Shown: piece by piece, positions 56,502 through 64,000 of the stretch
Layout of the letters: each line of letters starts with the position of its first letter
Numbering within the stretch: position 1 is the stretch's first letter
Assembly: GCA_024304885.1 (NCBI GenBank)
Contig: JALJOM010000003.1
Span: forward strand, 1,956,110 to 2,020,109
Length of the DNA stretch: 64,000 nucleotides
Reading direction: 5' to 3'
From: Beijerinckiaceae bacterium
GTDB taxonomy: Bacteria; Pseudomonadota; Alphaproteobacteria; Rhizobiales; Beijerinckiaceae
Translations under genes and position numbers: made by a program
Notes under the pieces: generated by a model
The model's input: the letters and a program-made list of their open reading frames with translations, nothing else
Told to the model about the DNA's origin: nothing
The model's database searches: none

Positions 56502-56900
56502 ATGATGTGCTTCGACAAGCCCATCGGCGCGCTTGCGCTCGGTGCGGCATTGACATTCGCTGGCGCGGCATTCGCCCAGGCGCCGGGCTCCCCGTTTTTC
56601 TATCGTCTCGAGCACGCCCCCGGGGTCTATTATATTCCGGGCACCCCGGTGCTCTCGGCGACCTCGCCTGTCGAGCGCGCCGCTCCCGGCACCCCTGCAG
56701 GGCCGCCGCCTCTGGCGATGGACTCGACCCGCCGTCCCAGCGAGCCGCTCATGACCGGGCGCAGCGTAGCGATCGGCATGGTCGGCAATCATTGCATGAC
56801 CGCCGCGACGACGTGCCTGCTCTCACATTCCTCGATTCAGGGCCGCCCCTGCTCTTGCAAGGTGCCCGGGGGGCGGAGCCACGGCACCGTAGCACCTTGA
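56502..56900 (+). CDS. Small secreted protein with CSC-VPGGR motif
   Basis: 132 residues. Signal peptide (IGALALGAALTFAGAAFAQA), Pro-rich middle, and a C-terminal Cys motif: CMTAATTCLL...GRPCSCKVPGGRSHGTV. The C-x-C-x-VPGGR-x-x-G ending is common in small Hyphomicrobiales secreted proteins of unknown role. ATG 56502 has GAGAGGAG about 8 bases upstream. Confidence 0.75.
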   Translation: MMCFDKPIGALALGAALTFAGAAFAQAPGSPFFYRLEHAPGVYYIPGTPVLSATSPVERAAPGTPAGPPPLAMDSTRRPSEPLMTGRSVAIGMVGNHCMTAATTCLLSHSSIQGRPCSCKVPGGRSHGTVAP

Positions 56901-57108
56901 GCTTGGTCGGCCATCGAAGGCCGCCACCGTATCCACGAGAACGACGCGGCGGGCCATGCTCGCCGTATTGCTTTGCAGGGCCGCTGCAGCGCGGGACCTC
57001 TCTCGGCCTTCATCACGTCGAGGCAGCGGCGACAGAGTGCCGGCCGGTCGCCCTATGATCCGTGCAGCGGCGCGAGGGTGGGCGCAGCCAGAAGGCAACG
57101 AGACGGCA

Positions 57109-57699
57109 ATGGCGAAGCATATCGTGATCATCGACGGACATCCGGACCGGTCCGCGGGGCGCCTGTGCCATGCGCTCGCGCAGGCCTATACGAGAGGCGC
57201 GAGAAGCGCCGGGCACGAAGTTCGAGCCTTCGAGATCGCCGGGATCGACTTTCCCGTTCTGCGCTCGAAGGAGCAATTCGACCAAGGGACCCTGCCCGAG
57301 TCCTTGCAGCCCGCCCAGGATGCGATCGGCGCCGCCGATCATCTCGTGATCCTCTATCCTTTGTGGCTCGGCTCCATGCCGGCCCTGCTGAAGGCATTTC
57401 TGGAGCAGATTTTTCGTCCGAGCTTCGCCTATGACCTCGCCGATCCGAAGAGAGGCAAGTTCACGAAGCGCCTGAAGGGCAAGAGCGCGCGCATCGTCGT
57501 GACCATGGGAATGCCGGCGCTCGCCTATCGCTGGATGTTCGGGGCACACAGCTTGAAGAGCCTCGAGCGCAACATCCTCGGCTTCGTCGGGATCGGCCCG
57601 ATCAACGAGACCCTCTACGGGATGGTCGAGGTCGCGACTCCCGAGACCCGCCGGAAATGGCTCGCCGAGATGGAGGCGCTCGGCCGGTCGGGAGCTTGA
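57109..57699 (+). CDS. NAD(P)H-dependent flavodoxin-like oxidoreductase
   Basis: 196 residues of the NAD(P)H dehydrogenase (quinone)/MdaB-KefF flavodoxin-fold group. Features: HIVIIDGHPDRSAGRLCHAL (FMN phosphate loop), ADHLVILYPLWLGSMPALLK AFLEQIF, and MGMPALAYRWMFG. Predicted FMN-dependent reduction of quinones or nitro compounds. ATG 57109 is the start of the conserved strand. Confidence 0.88.
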   Translation: MAKHIVIIDGHPDRSAGRLCHALAQAYTRGARSAGHEVRAFEIAGIDFPVLRSKEQFDQGTLPESLQPAQDAIGAADHLVILYPLWLGSMPALLKAFLEQIFRPSFAYDLADPKRGKFTKRLKGKSARIVVTMGMPALAYRWMFGAHSLKSLERNILGFVGIGPINETLYGMVEVATPETRRKWLAEMEALGRSGA

Positions 57700-57764
57700 C
57701 CCGATGCGGGGTCGGGGCCTGCGTCAGCACGGCTTTTTGGCCTTGCGCGACCCGAGGGCCGCGC

Positions 57765-57792
57765 TTGCGTCGCGGTGAAATCCTTGTATAAA
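57765..57792 (+). promoter_or_regulatory. Probable promoter of the rpsF operon
   Basis: TTGCGT (57765-57770), 16-base spacer, TATAAA (57787-57792), about 170 bases before the rpsF start. Position and the good -10 box support it. Confidence 0.45.
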
Positions 57793-57964
57793 ACCCCACT
57801 CGCGGCCTTGGCCGGAGGCTGAACGGAAGGCGCGCCGATCGCTCGGCAGGGGTTGTACGAGACCCAGCTTTCCCGTGTCTCCGCCTTCGTTCGTCTGCTC
57901 GAGCCTTTCCGAGGCTCGAAGGGCTCTGCGCCCAGCGCCGCGACCAGTCGGAAAGGCAAGCTCA

Positions 57965-58417
57965 ATGGCTCTCTACGAGCATATCTATCTCGCACGCCAG
58001 GATATCTCCGCCCAGCAGGTGGACACGCTGACCGAGCAGCTCAAGTCGGTCATCGAGTCCCATGGCGGGAAGACCGAGAAGGTCGAATATTGGGGCGTGA
58101 AGTCCCTCGCCTATCGAATCAAGAAGAATCGCAAGGCGCATTTCTCGCTGCTCAACCTCGATGCTCCGCCCGCGGCCGTCGCCGAGCTCGAGCGCCAGAT
58201 GAGCATCAACGAGGATATCATCCGCTTCATGACGATCAAGGTCGAGGCGCTCGAGTCCGGCCCTTCGGTGATGATGCGCAAGCGCGACGACGATGATCGC
58301 GGCGAGAGAGGCGAGCGTGGCCGCGGTCCGCGCGGTGAACGGGATCGCGATCGCGGCGAGCGCGGGCCGAGACGTCCGCGCGAGGAGGCCGCACCGACCG
58401 AAGAAGGGAGCTTCTGA
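57965..58417 (+). CDS. rpsF: 30S ribosomal protein S6
   Basis: 150 residues. Core S6: [40 protein letters not shown], and [14 protein letters not shown]. The long Arg/Asp/Glu-rich tail ([20 protein letters not shown]) is typical of alphaproteobacteria. Stop overlaps the rpsR start (TGATG). Confidence 0.97.
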   Translation: MALYEHIYLARQDISAQQVDTLTEQLKSVIESHGGKTEKVEYWGVKSLAYRIKKNRKAHFSLLNLDAPPAAVAELERQMSINEDIIRFMTIKVEALESGPSVMMRKRDDDDRGERGERGRGPRGERDRDRGERGPRRPREEAAPTEEGSF

Positions 58418-58659
58418 TGACCACCTCCGCAGCTCCCCGCCGGCCGTTCTTTCGCCGCCGCAAGACCTGCCCGTTCACGGGCGCCAATGCGCCCAAGATC
58501 GATTACAAGGACACGCGCCTGCTTTCGCGCTATATCTCGGAACGCGGCAAGATCGTGCCGTCGCGCATCACCGCGGTCTCGGCCAAGAAGCAACGCGAGC
58601 TCGCAAGGGCGATCAAGCGCGCGCGCTACCTCGGCCTCTTGCCCTACGTGATTCGCTGA
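58417..58659 (+). CDS. rpsR: 30S ribosomal protein S18
   Basis: 80 residues. Contains [20 protein letters not shown] and [20 protein letters not shown], then [18 protein letters not shown]. Binds S6 on the platform of the small subunit. One-base overlap with rpsF. Confidence 0.97.
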   Translation: MTTSAAPRRPFFRRRKTCPFTGANAPKIDYKDTRLLSRYISERGKIVPSRITAVSAKKQRELARAIKRARYLGLLPYVIR

Positions 58660-58837
58660 GGCGCGCGACGCCCCCGGAAGCTCGGTCGTTGCCCGAGTGA
58701 CCTCGGCGCGCGGGCTCGGCCGTCGGCGCCGCGATTGCGGACGGGCGCGCCCGGGGCAAACGGACGGGCCTTCCTTGCACGTCGAGAGGGGACCCGGCCC
58801 GCCGGCTCCCGCGCGAGGCCCGACGGAACGGCAAGCC

Positions 58838-59902
58838 ATGAACTTCAGGCGGTACCGATATCTCGCCGGACCCTTGGCGATCGGCGCAGGGGCCGGCCTC
58901 TCGTCCGGCGTGCTCTACAGCCTCATGAGCCAGGGCAGCGTGCCCGGCTTGATGTTGTCCTTCCTCGCGCCGCTTCCGATCATGCTCGCCATGCTCGGCT
59001 TCGGTCGCATGGTCGGGATCGTCTCCCTCGTCTGCGCTTGCGTGGCGGTCGCCCTGCTCGTCCCCGTCGTGGCGCCGCGGGTGCCGGGAACCAGCGTCCT
59101 CGACACCACCGCGCGCACCGCGCTGAGCTTTGCCTTCATGTTCGGCGCACCGGCACTGTGGCTCGCCTATCTCGCGTCGATGAGCCGGCCGAGCGGCCAG
59201 TCGCAGTGGCAGCCCACAGCACCGAATACCACCACCTATCTCAGGGAATATGTCCCCGTCGAGCGGATCGTCACCGCTTGCGTGGCGATTGCGGCGACCG
59301 TCGTCGTGGTCGGGGTCATCGTCGTCGTCTTGCGCTTCGGCTCGCTCGATCGGGCGGTCGATCAGGTCGCCTCGGAGCTCGCTCCGATACTCGAGCAGAT
59401 GATCTCGAGCAGCACACGGATTCCCGCCGGCACCGATGTTCCGAGGATGGCGCGCCTGATGGTCGTGGCGAGCGCCCCGGTCGCGGCCGCCATGTTGTTT
59501 CTGGTCCTCTTGATCGATCTCTGGCTTGCCGCCAAGATCGCGAGGCTCTCGGGACGCCTGCAGCGGCCTTGGCCCGACATCGCCCTGGAGCTGCAGGTTC
59601 CGCGGCCCTACGGCATCTTGCTCGGCGCAGCCTTCGCGACCACCTTCCTCGGCGGGCCCGCGGCCGTGATCGCATCGATCGTCGCCGTGGTCATCGCCAT
59701 GGCTTTTGCGCTGCAGGGTCTCGCGGTCCTGCACGTCGTGTCGCGCGGCTGGCCGGCCCGCGGCCTGTTCCTTTGGCTCGTCTACGGCCTCCTCCTCGCG
59801 CTGCTGCCGTCGGGGCTCTCGCCCCTCCTGTGCACCGTGCTCGGCCTCGTCGAGTCGCTTCATTCCTTTCGAAACCGCGGCGCGGCGCCGCCGAAAACCT
59901 GA
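58838..59902 (+). CDS. DUF2232 membrane protein
   Basis: 354 residues with about 8 helices ([55 protein letters not shown]). DUF2232 proteins sit between rpsR and rplI in many alphaproteobacteria and have a related S-component-like fold. The substrate is unknown. ATG 58838 is preferred over a longer start at 58697. Confidence 0.9.
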   Translation: MNFRRYRYLAGPLAIGAGAGLSSGVLYSLMSQGSVPGLMLSFLAPLPIMLAMLGFGRMVGIVSLVCACVAVALLVPVVAPRVPGTSVLDTTARTALSFAFMFGAPALWLAYLASMSRPSGQSQWQPTAPNTTTYLREYVPVERIVTACVAIAATVVVVGVIVVVLRFGSLDRAVDQVASELAPILEQMISSSTRIPAGTDVPRMARLMVVASAPVAAAMLFLVLLIDLWLAAKIARLSGRLQRPWPDIALELQVPRPYGILLGAAFATTFLGGPAAVIASIVAVVIAMAFALQGLAVLHVVSRGWPARGLFLWLVYGLLLALLPSGLSPLLCTVLGLVESLHSFRNRGAAPPKT

Positions 59903-59913
59903 AGGGTCAGGAC

Positions 59914-60483
59914 ATGGAAGTCATCTTGCTCGAACGCGTGGTGAAGCTCGGCCAGATGGGAGACAAGGTGCGCGTCAAGGACGGCTACGCGCGCAATTTT
60001 CTCCTGGCCCGAGGCAAGGCGCTGCGCGCCACCGCGGCGAACATGGCTCGTTTCGAGACCGAGAAGGCACAGCTCGAGCTTCGTAACATCGAGTCGCGCA
60101 ACGAAGCCGCAGCCGTCGCGGAAAAGCTCGACGGCCAGGCATTCGTCATCATCCGCCAGGCCGGCGAGACCGGCCACCTCTACGGCTCCGTCTCGACTCG
60201 CGACATCGCCGATGCCGTCACCGCGGGCGGCTTCAGCGTGAGCCGAAGCCAGATCGCTCTCGCGATCCCGATCAAGTCGATCGGTATCCACGAGGTTCCG
60301 ATCCAGCTCCATCCGGAGGTGACCGCCAAGATCTCGGTCAATGTCGCCCGTTCCCCGACCGAGGCGGAGCGCCAGGCACTGGGCGAGGAGATCAATGTCG
60401 TCGAGGAGGCGACTCTCGACGATCTCGGGCTCGAGGTCGGCGCAGCGCTCGCCGATGCCGGCGGAAGCCTCGGCGATCGCTGA
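59914..60483 (+). CDS. rplI: 50S ribosomal protein L9
   Basis: 189 residues. N-terminal [20 protein letters not shown] and [20 protein letters not shown] are diagnostic, followed by the long helix and the C-terminal domain ([17 protein letters not shown]). The C-terminus has the acidic extension usual in alphaproteobacteria. Confidence 0.97.
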   Translation: MEVILLERVVKLGQMGDKVRVKDGYARNFLLARGKALRATAANMARFETEKAQLELRNIESRNEAAAVAEKLDGQAFVIIRQAGETGHLYGSVSTRDIADAVTAGGFSVSRSQIALAIPIKSIGIHEVPIQLHPEVTAKISVNVARSPTEAERQALGEEINVVEEATLDDLGLEVGAALADAGGSLGDR

Positions 60484-60501
60484 GGCCGGCATTCGCCGGC
60501 C
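60484..60501 (+). terminator. GC hairpin after rplI
   Basis: GGCCGGC, ATTC loop, GCCGGCC directly after the stop codon. A stable 7-base stem without T run; a likely operon end. Confidence 0.5.
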
Positions 60502-60582
60502 CTCCGATCCGGGCGACTCGGGCGGAAGATCGATGCGGCGTGGCTCGACAGGAATTCCTATGCTGTGGGCGCGGCCGCGCGA

Positions 60583-61827
60583 TCAGTACCCGCGCTGAAC
60601 CCGAAGCCGCCCCTGGTATTCCGAGGGCGTGCCCGGCGCCGAAGCCGCTTTCGGCTCGATGCTCGCTGGCAGCGCGGCGGGACGCGCCTGCTTGACATTG
60701 ACGTACATGAACTCCGCGCCGATATCGAAGCCGCTCAATGGCATCCCGATGAAGTGTGGGCCGGCCTTCGTTTCCTTGCCGCTCGGCATGGCCACGGCGC
60801 CGCCGAACCCTGCGATCGCCATGGATTCGTAGCGAACCCCCTGCGCGGACCCCGACGCTACCGAGCTGAAGGTCGGCGGACGCTCCCGCTTCGCGGCCTC
60901 GGGATCCGTGGTGTGCCCCCATCGCGGCTCGCAGGTGAAGCTGCCGGTCCTTGCGCAGCTCGCATCCGCTGTTGGTCTCCAGCCGGAGACGTCGCCGAGC
61001 GGCGCTAGACCGGCGTGACCGAACGGGCTTCGGCCCCTCTCGGCGGAAGAGGACGGAGCAGGAGCGCCCGCGATCGTGCCATAGGCACCGTTCTCGTAGG
61101 CGGCTTGCAGCCAGAGCCGATCCCCCGGGCTGAGGTAGTCCTTGCTCTGAATCCCGCCGTGCCCGGCCGAACCATGGGATTGGCTCGGCAGCACGGGAAT
61201 CGGATAGGCGGGCGACGGATCCGCGTCGGCCTCGCTCGCGATTAAGCCGGCATGCACCTGGAGCGCAGCAGCCGCGTCGAGCTGAACCGCGCCGAGCGGC
61301 TGGTCCTGACGGAGCTTGCCGACGATGGCCTGGACCTCCGGCGCCGGGCTGCCGCGAAACGACGGCGCCGAGATCCCGTTGATCGAGATCGGGGCGGCAT
61401 CGGGCAGGCTCGCGATGCTGGCGAAATCCGCGACGGGCCGAGAGACCGGCTCCTCGAAGGAGAGCGACGTCGAGAATCCCTCTCCGAATGTCGCCGTATG
61501 GGCGAGGAGCTCCGCCGGCTTCGGCACACGGGATCCGAGAAAATCGCGCTCCGTCCAGATCTCGCGCGCGTTCGGGGCGGTCGTCGAGCCCGACGACGCC
61601 GCGGCCCGGTCCGCCGGATATCGCTCGTTTGCGTCGAGCCGGCGCCCGCCGAGAACGAGGCACGTCTCGGTGCCCGGGACGGTCAGGAAGGCGGCACCCG
61701 AGCCGTCACAGACGCGGACATAGTCGAGGGGCGCAGCCGGCATCTCCGGGGAAGCGGCCTCTCGGGCGGCTGCGGTCCCCGCCACATAAGCGGCAAGTCC
61801 GGCCAGAACACCAGTCAGGAGCCTCAT
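60583..61827 (-). CDS. Porin_2-like outer-membrane protein, divergent
   Basis: 414 residues. The N-terminus after the signal peptide (GVLAGLAAYVAGTAAA) carries the Hyphomicrobiales porin start LDYVRVCDGSGAAFLTVPGT ETCLVLGGR. A late segment (GDRLWLQAAYENGAYGTIAG) resembles a porin strand, as does IGAEFMYVNVKQ near the end. The middle (~85-215) is Ser/Pro/Ala-rich and does not read as beta strands. So it is a degenerate or repurposed porin; channel function is uncertain. Confidence 0.65.
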   Translation of the reverse strand: MRLLTGVLAGLAAYVAGTAAAREAASPEMPAAPLDYVRVCDGSGAAFLTVPGTETCLVLGGRRLDANERYPADRAAASSGSTTAPNAREIWTERDFLGSRVPKPAELLAHTATFGEGFSTSLSFEEPVSRPVADFASIASLPDAAPISINGISAPSFRGSPAPEVQAIVGKLRQDQPLGAVQLDAAAALQVHAGLIASEADADPSPAYPIPVLPSQSHGSAGHGGIQSKDYLSPGDRLWLQAAYENGAYGTIAGAPAPSSSAERGRSPFGHAGLAPLGDVSGWRPTADASCARTGSFTCEPRWGHTTDPEAAKRERPPTFSSVASGSAQGVRYESMAIAGFGGAVAMPSGKETKAGPHFIGMPLSGFDIGAEFMYVNVKQARPAALPASIEPKAASAPGTPSEYQGRLRVQRGY

Positions 61828-62108
61828 CGCAACCGTCCGTCTCGAAGCTTTGCTCGAACTCGGGACCTGCCCCGGCGTAACCCATCCGCAAGCTCGGGTC
61901 AGTATAACACGTCAGGACCGTGCCGGTTTCATGGCCCAGGCGTAGATCGGCGGCCGCGGCATGTGCTGCCTGGGCCTTGCCTTCGGAGCAGGGCTCGGGC
62001 ATATGTGGTCGCCTTTCCGATGAATGTTCCTGCGCCCCTAGGACCCGCACGGCGCCGGGCGCGCGGCTTCGGACGGCATGATATCGGCGGGAATTTCGTC
62101 GAAGGCGT

Positions 62109-62202
62109 GGAGACGTGGCCGAGAGGCTGAAGGCGGCGGTTTGCTAAACCGTTATAGGGTTGTAAAGCCCTATCGAGGGTTCGAATCCCTCCGTCTCCGC
62201 CA
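62109..62202 (+). tRNA. tRNA-Ser (anticodon GCT)
   Basis: 94 bases including CCA. Acceptor GGAGACG/CGTCTCC, anticodon stem-loop GGTTTGCTAAACC with GCT, long variable arm (TTATAGGGTTGTAAAGCCCTA), T loop TTCGAAT. Reads AGC/AGU codons. Confidence 0.97.
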
Positions 62203-62314
62203 GCCGGGCGAGCCTTGCCCGGGCAAGCCCGCGGTGCAAGGACCGAGCCGCGCCGGGCACGTCGGGCAGATTCCGCCAAGGAGGCGAACCGCGACCGCTG
62301 CCTAGGAGCACCTC

Positions 62315-62896
62315 GTGACATTTCAGGTTGCATTCCTCCCTTTCTCCCTGCTGCGCGCGGGCGCAACGCCGAGCCGTTCGCTCGTGGTCATGGCGGTTCT
62401 CGCCGGTCTCGCCTGGTGCGGGCGCGCCGAAGCCGCGCCGCCCGATCCGACCGGTCTCTGGCTGACCAAGGACGACGAATCGATCATCGAGATCGTTCCT
62501 TGCGGCGACTTTTATTGCGGGACCTTGGTCTGGCTCAAGGAACCGACCGACAAGGCCGGAAAGCCCAAGACGGACACGGCGAACGAGGACGAGAGCCTGA
62601 GAGATCGGCTGCTCGTCGGGCTCCAGGTCCTGATCGACCTCGCTCCGGAGAAAAGCCATTGGCGCGGCAAGGCCTATAACGCAGAGGACGGCAAGACCTA
62701 CGACATCACCTTCAAGCCGGCGCCGGGCAAGGTCGTCGGCGACAAGGCCGAAATCCGTGGCTGCGTCTTGAAGATCTTCTGCCAGTCGGAAACCTTCACG
62801 CGCGTGGAGGCCCTCCCGGGTGCTGCGGCGGCTCCCCCGGCCGCGGCCTCCGACAAGCCGAAATCCTCCGCGAAGCCGCGCGCGACGAAGCCTTGA
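62315..62896 (+). CDS. DUF2147 family secreted protein
   Basis: 193 residues from GTG 62315 (AGGAG 6 bases upstream). After a signal region (VVMAVLAGLAWCGRAEAAPP) comes the DUF2147 lipocalin-like domain: DPTGLWLTKDDESIIEIVPC, GDFYCGTLVWLKEPTD, WRGKAYNAEDGKTYDITFKP, and RGCVLKIFCQSETFTR. Ala/Pro/Lys tail. Periplasmic, function unknown. Confidence 0.9.
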   Translation: MTFQVAFLPFSLLRAGATPSRSLVVMAVLAGLAWCGRAEAAPPDPTGLWLTKDDESIIEIVPCGDFYCGTLVWLKEPTDKAGKPKTDTANEDESLRDRLLVGLQVLIDLAPEKSHWRGKAYNAEDGKTYDITFKPAPGKVVGDKAEIRGCVLKIFCQSETFTRVEALPGAAAAPPAAASDKPKSSAKPRATKP

Positions 62897-62991
62897 TCCG
62901 GCATTCTCTGCCCTCTGGCCGATGCGGTGCTCATGATCTCGCCGCAAATTGTCGTGATCCTGCCGCGACTCGATCGAAACAGGGGCCGACC

Positions 62992-63366
62992 GTGAGCTTC
63001 CGTGCCCGAGCAGCTTGCGCGCTTCTCGTCATGACCGGGATCGCCGTCTGCTGCGCGGCGAGCCTGGCCGGTGCCGCACCCGGCGCTCGTGTAACGGCGG
63101 GTGACGAAAGCACGGTCCCGCTCCCCCCGCCGCGCCCGGCGGACCTCGGCGGAAAGCGGCGCGACGTCCTCACGCGCGGCCTGCAGGCGCCCCCTCCCCC
63201 GGCTCCGGAGCCCGCGGTGGTCGTTGCGACCGTGCCTCGGGCCTTGCCACAAGCCACCCGCGCGCGCATGCAAGAATGCGGGCTCGAATGGCAGCAGATC
63301 AAATGGACCGGCGCCGCGGGCGAAAGAACCTGGCGCGATTTCGCCATGGAATGCCTGCCGCGATAG
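62992..63366 (+). CDS. Small secreted protein with CGxEW motif
   Basis: 124 residues from GTG 62992 with AGGGG upstream. Signal peptide (ACALLVMTGIAVCCAASLAG), Pro-rich linker (APPPPAPEPAV), then MQECGLEWQQIKWTGAAGER TWRDFAMECL. The C-G-x-E-W...T-W-x-x-F...C motif is frequent in small Hyphomicrobiales secreted proteins. Function unknown. Confidence 0.75.
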   Translation: MSFRARAACALLVMTGIAVCCAASLAGAAPGARVTAGDESTVPLPPPRPADLGGKRRDVLTRGLQAPPPPAPEPAVVVATVPRALPQATRARMQECGLEWQQIKWTGAAGERTWRDFAMECLPR

Positions 63367-63420
63367 GCGCTGTAGCCGCGACGCGCACGACATTTTCGTG
63401 TAGGATCTGCATTCTCTCCG

Positions 63421-63445
63421 CTCTAGAGCGGCTTCCGATCCGGCT
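63421..63445. repeat. Fragment of the dispersed repeat, copy H
   Basis: CTCTAGAGCGGCTTCCGATC followed by CGG matches one end of the family in inverted sense. It lies just before the dihydroorotase-like start. Confidence 0.4.
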
Positions 63446-63453
63446 CTTTCTGC

Positions 63454-64000
63454 GTGAAAATCCTATCTTCCCCCTCGATCGCGCATCAGCCGCTCGCGCT
63501 GGTCAACGCACGGCTCATCGACCCCGCCGCAGCCCGCGAGTCGCGGGGCGGCGTCCTTGTCATCGACGGCTCGATCCGCGATCTCGGCGCCGCGGTGACC
63601 GCTGCGAATCTCCCGCCGCATGCCCAGATCGTGGATTGCGCGGGCGATATCGTCGCGCCCGGCCTGATCGACATGCGCGCTTTCGTCGGAGAGCCGGGGG
63701 CCGAGCATCGCGAGACGATCGCGACCGCGACGGCCGCCGCTGCCGCCGGCGGGGTCACCACGATCCTGACGAGGCCAGACACCAACCCGCCGGTCGACGA
63801 GCCGGCCGTCGTCGATTTCCTTTTGCGTCGAGCGCGCGACACGGGCCGCGTTCGCGTCCTGCCGTCCGCCGCCTTGACGCGGGGCCTCGCCGGCGACGAG
63901 ATCGCCGAGATCGGCCTCTTGCAGGAGGCCGGTGCGGTCGCCTTCTCCGACGGCGCGCGATCGGTCCGCAATGCGCGGGTCATGCGCCGAGCCATGACCT
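63454..64000 (+). CDS. Dihydroorotase-like protein (PyrX type), 3' end outside window
   Basis: 182 codons visible from GTG 63454, open to the right edge. The amidohydrolase start is clear (LALVNARLIDPAAARESRGG, IVAPGLIDMRAFVGEPGAEH, AAAAAGGVTTILTRPDTNPP). The metal-binding D-x-H-x-H of active dihydroorotases is replaced by D-M-R-A-F, as in non-catalytic PyrC' partners that stabilise aspartate transcarbamoylase (PyrB). pyrB is not upstream in this window. Catalytic activity is therefore doubtful. Confidence 0.85.
   Translation, partial: MKILSSPSIAHQPLALVNARLIDPAAARESRGGVLVIDGSIRDLGAAVTAANLPPHAQIVDCAGDIVAPGLIDMRAFVGEPGAEHRETIATATAAAAAGGVTTILTRPDTNPPVDEPAVVDFLLRRARDTGRVRVLPSAALTRGLAGDEIAEIGLLQEAGAVAFSDGARSVRNARVMRRAMT

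Overview
The window is high-GC DNA from an alphaproteobacterium, most likely of the order Hyphomicrobiales (Rhizobiales). Supporting marks are the CtrA antagonist SciP (DUF1153), the rpsF-rpsR-DUF2232-rplI order, a Porin_2-like protein, the GCS2-type GshA, a CheL/FlgJ-type rod protein next to FlhA-FliR, small secreted proteins of the CSC-x-VPGGR and CGxEW types, and a dispersed ~105 bp 'CTAGAGC...TTTCCAG' intergenic repeat typical of that order. Genus cannot be fixed from sequence alone; a Beijerinckiaceae-like relative is a guess.

Layout: 1-6.4 kb, housekeeping and envelope genes on the plus strand (Usp fragment, ileS-lspA, a secreted protein, an HtrA-like protease). 6.4-11.5 kb, an archaic/Csu-type chaperone-usher pilus operon (pilin, chaperone, usher, two-domain tip candidate), preceded by an AT-rich segment and a gene relic. 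11.5-14.8 kb, minus strand: TPR lipoprotein, rpsU, and purE-purK separated by repeats. 15-21 kb, a 5-oxoprolinase gene, then a lower-GC islet with a KAP-type P-loop NTPase and two damaged orphan antitoxin genes (HicB-like, HigA-like). 21-31 kb: mnmA, sciP, gshA, a YidB-like protein with tandem repeats, a MATE exporter, pnp and rpsO. 31-33.3 kb: two paralogous small membrane proteins, another membrane protein and tRNA-Thr.

33.5-46.2 kb is a split surface-polysaccharide locus. A minus-strand operon carries a FemAB-like acyltransferase, GT2, six-hairpin protein and GT4, followed by glmM. After a 2.8 kb gene-poor stretch full of repeats, the plus strand carries a Wzc-like chain-length/BY-kinase protein and a Wzx-like flippase. 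No polymerase, outer-membrane channel or initiating transferase is in the window. 46.7-52.9 kb is a minus-strand flagellar operon (flhA, fliR, FliJ-like, FlgJ/CheL-like, FlgN-like, FliL-like and two unknowns) with several 4 bp stop/start overlaps. 53-64 kb: pheT without pheS, a small secreted protein preceded by a 16-base C tract, an NAD(P)H oxidoreductase, the S6-S18-L9 operon, a porin-like protein, tRNA-Ser, a DUF2147 protein, a CGxEW-type secreted protein, and the start of a dihydroorotase-like gene that lacks the HxH metal motif.

Most unusual points: an 18 bp repeat that duplicates both ribosome binding site and start codon before the pilin gene; the KAP NTPase/antitoxin scar; an in-frame palindrome-like insert in ileS; a Cys-containing small membrane protein family with a relic copy; and the tandem-repeat tail of the YidB-like protein.
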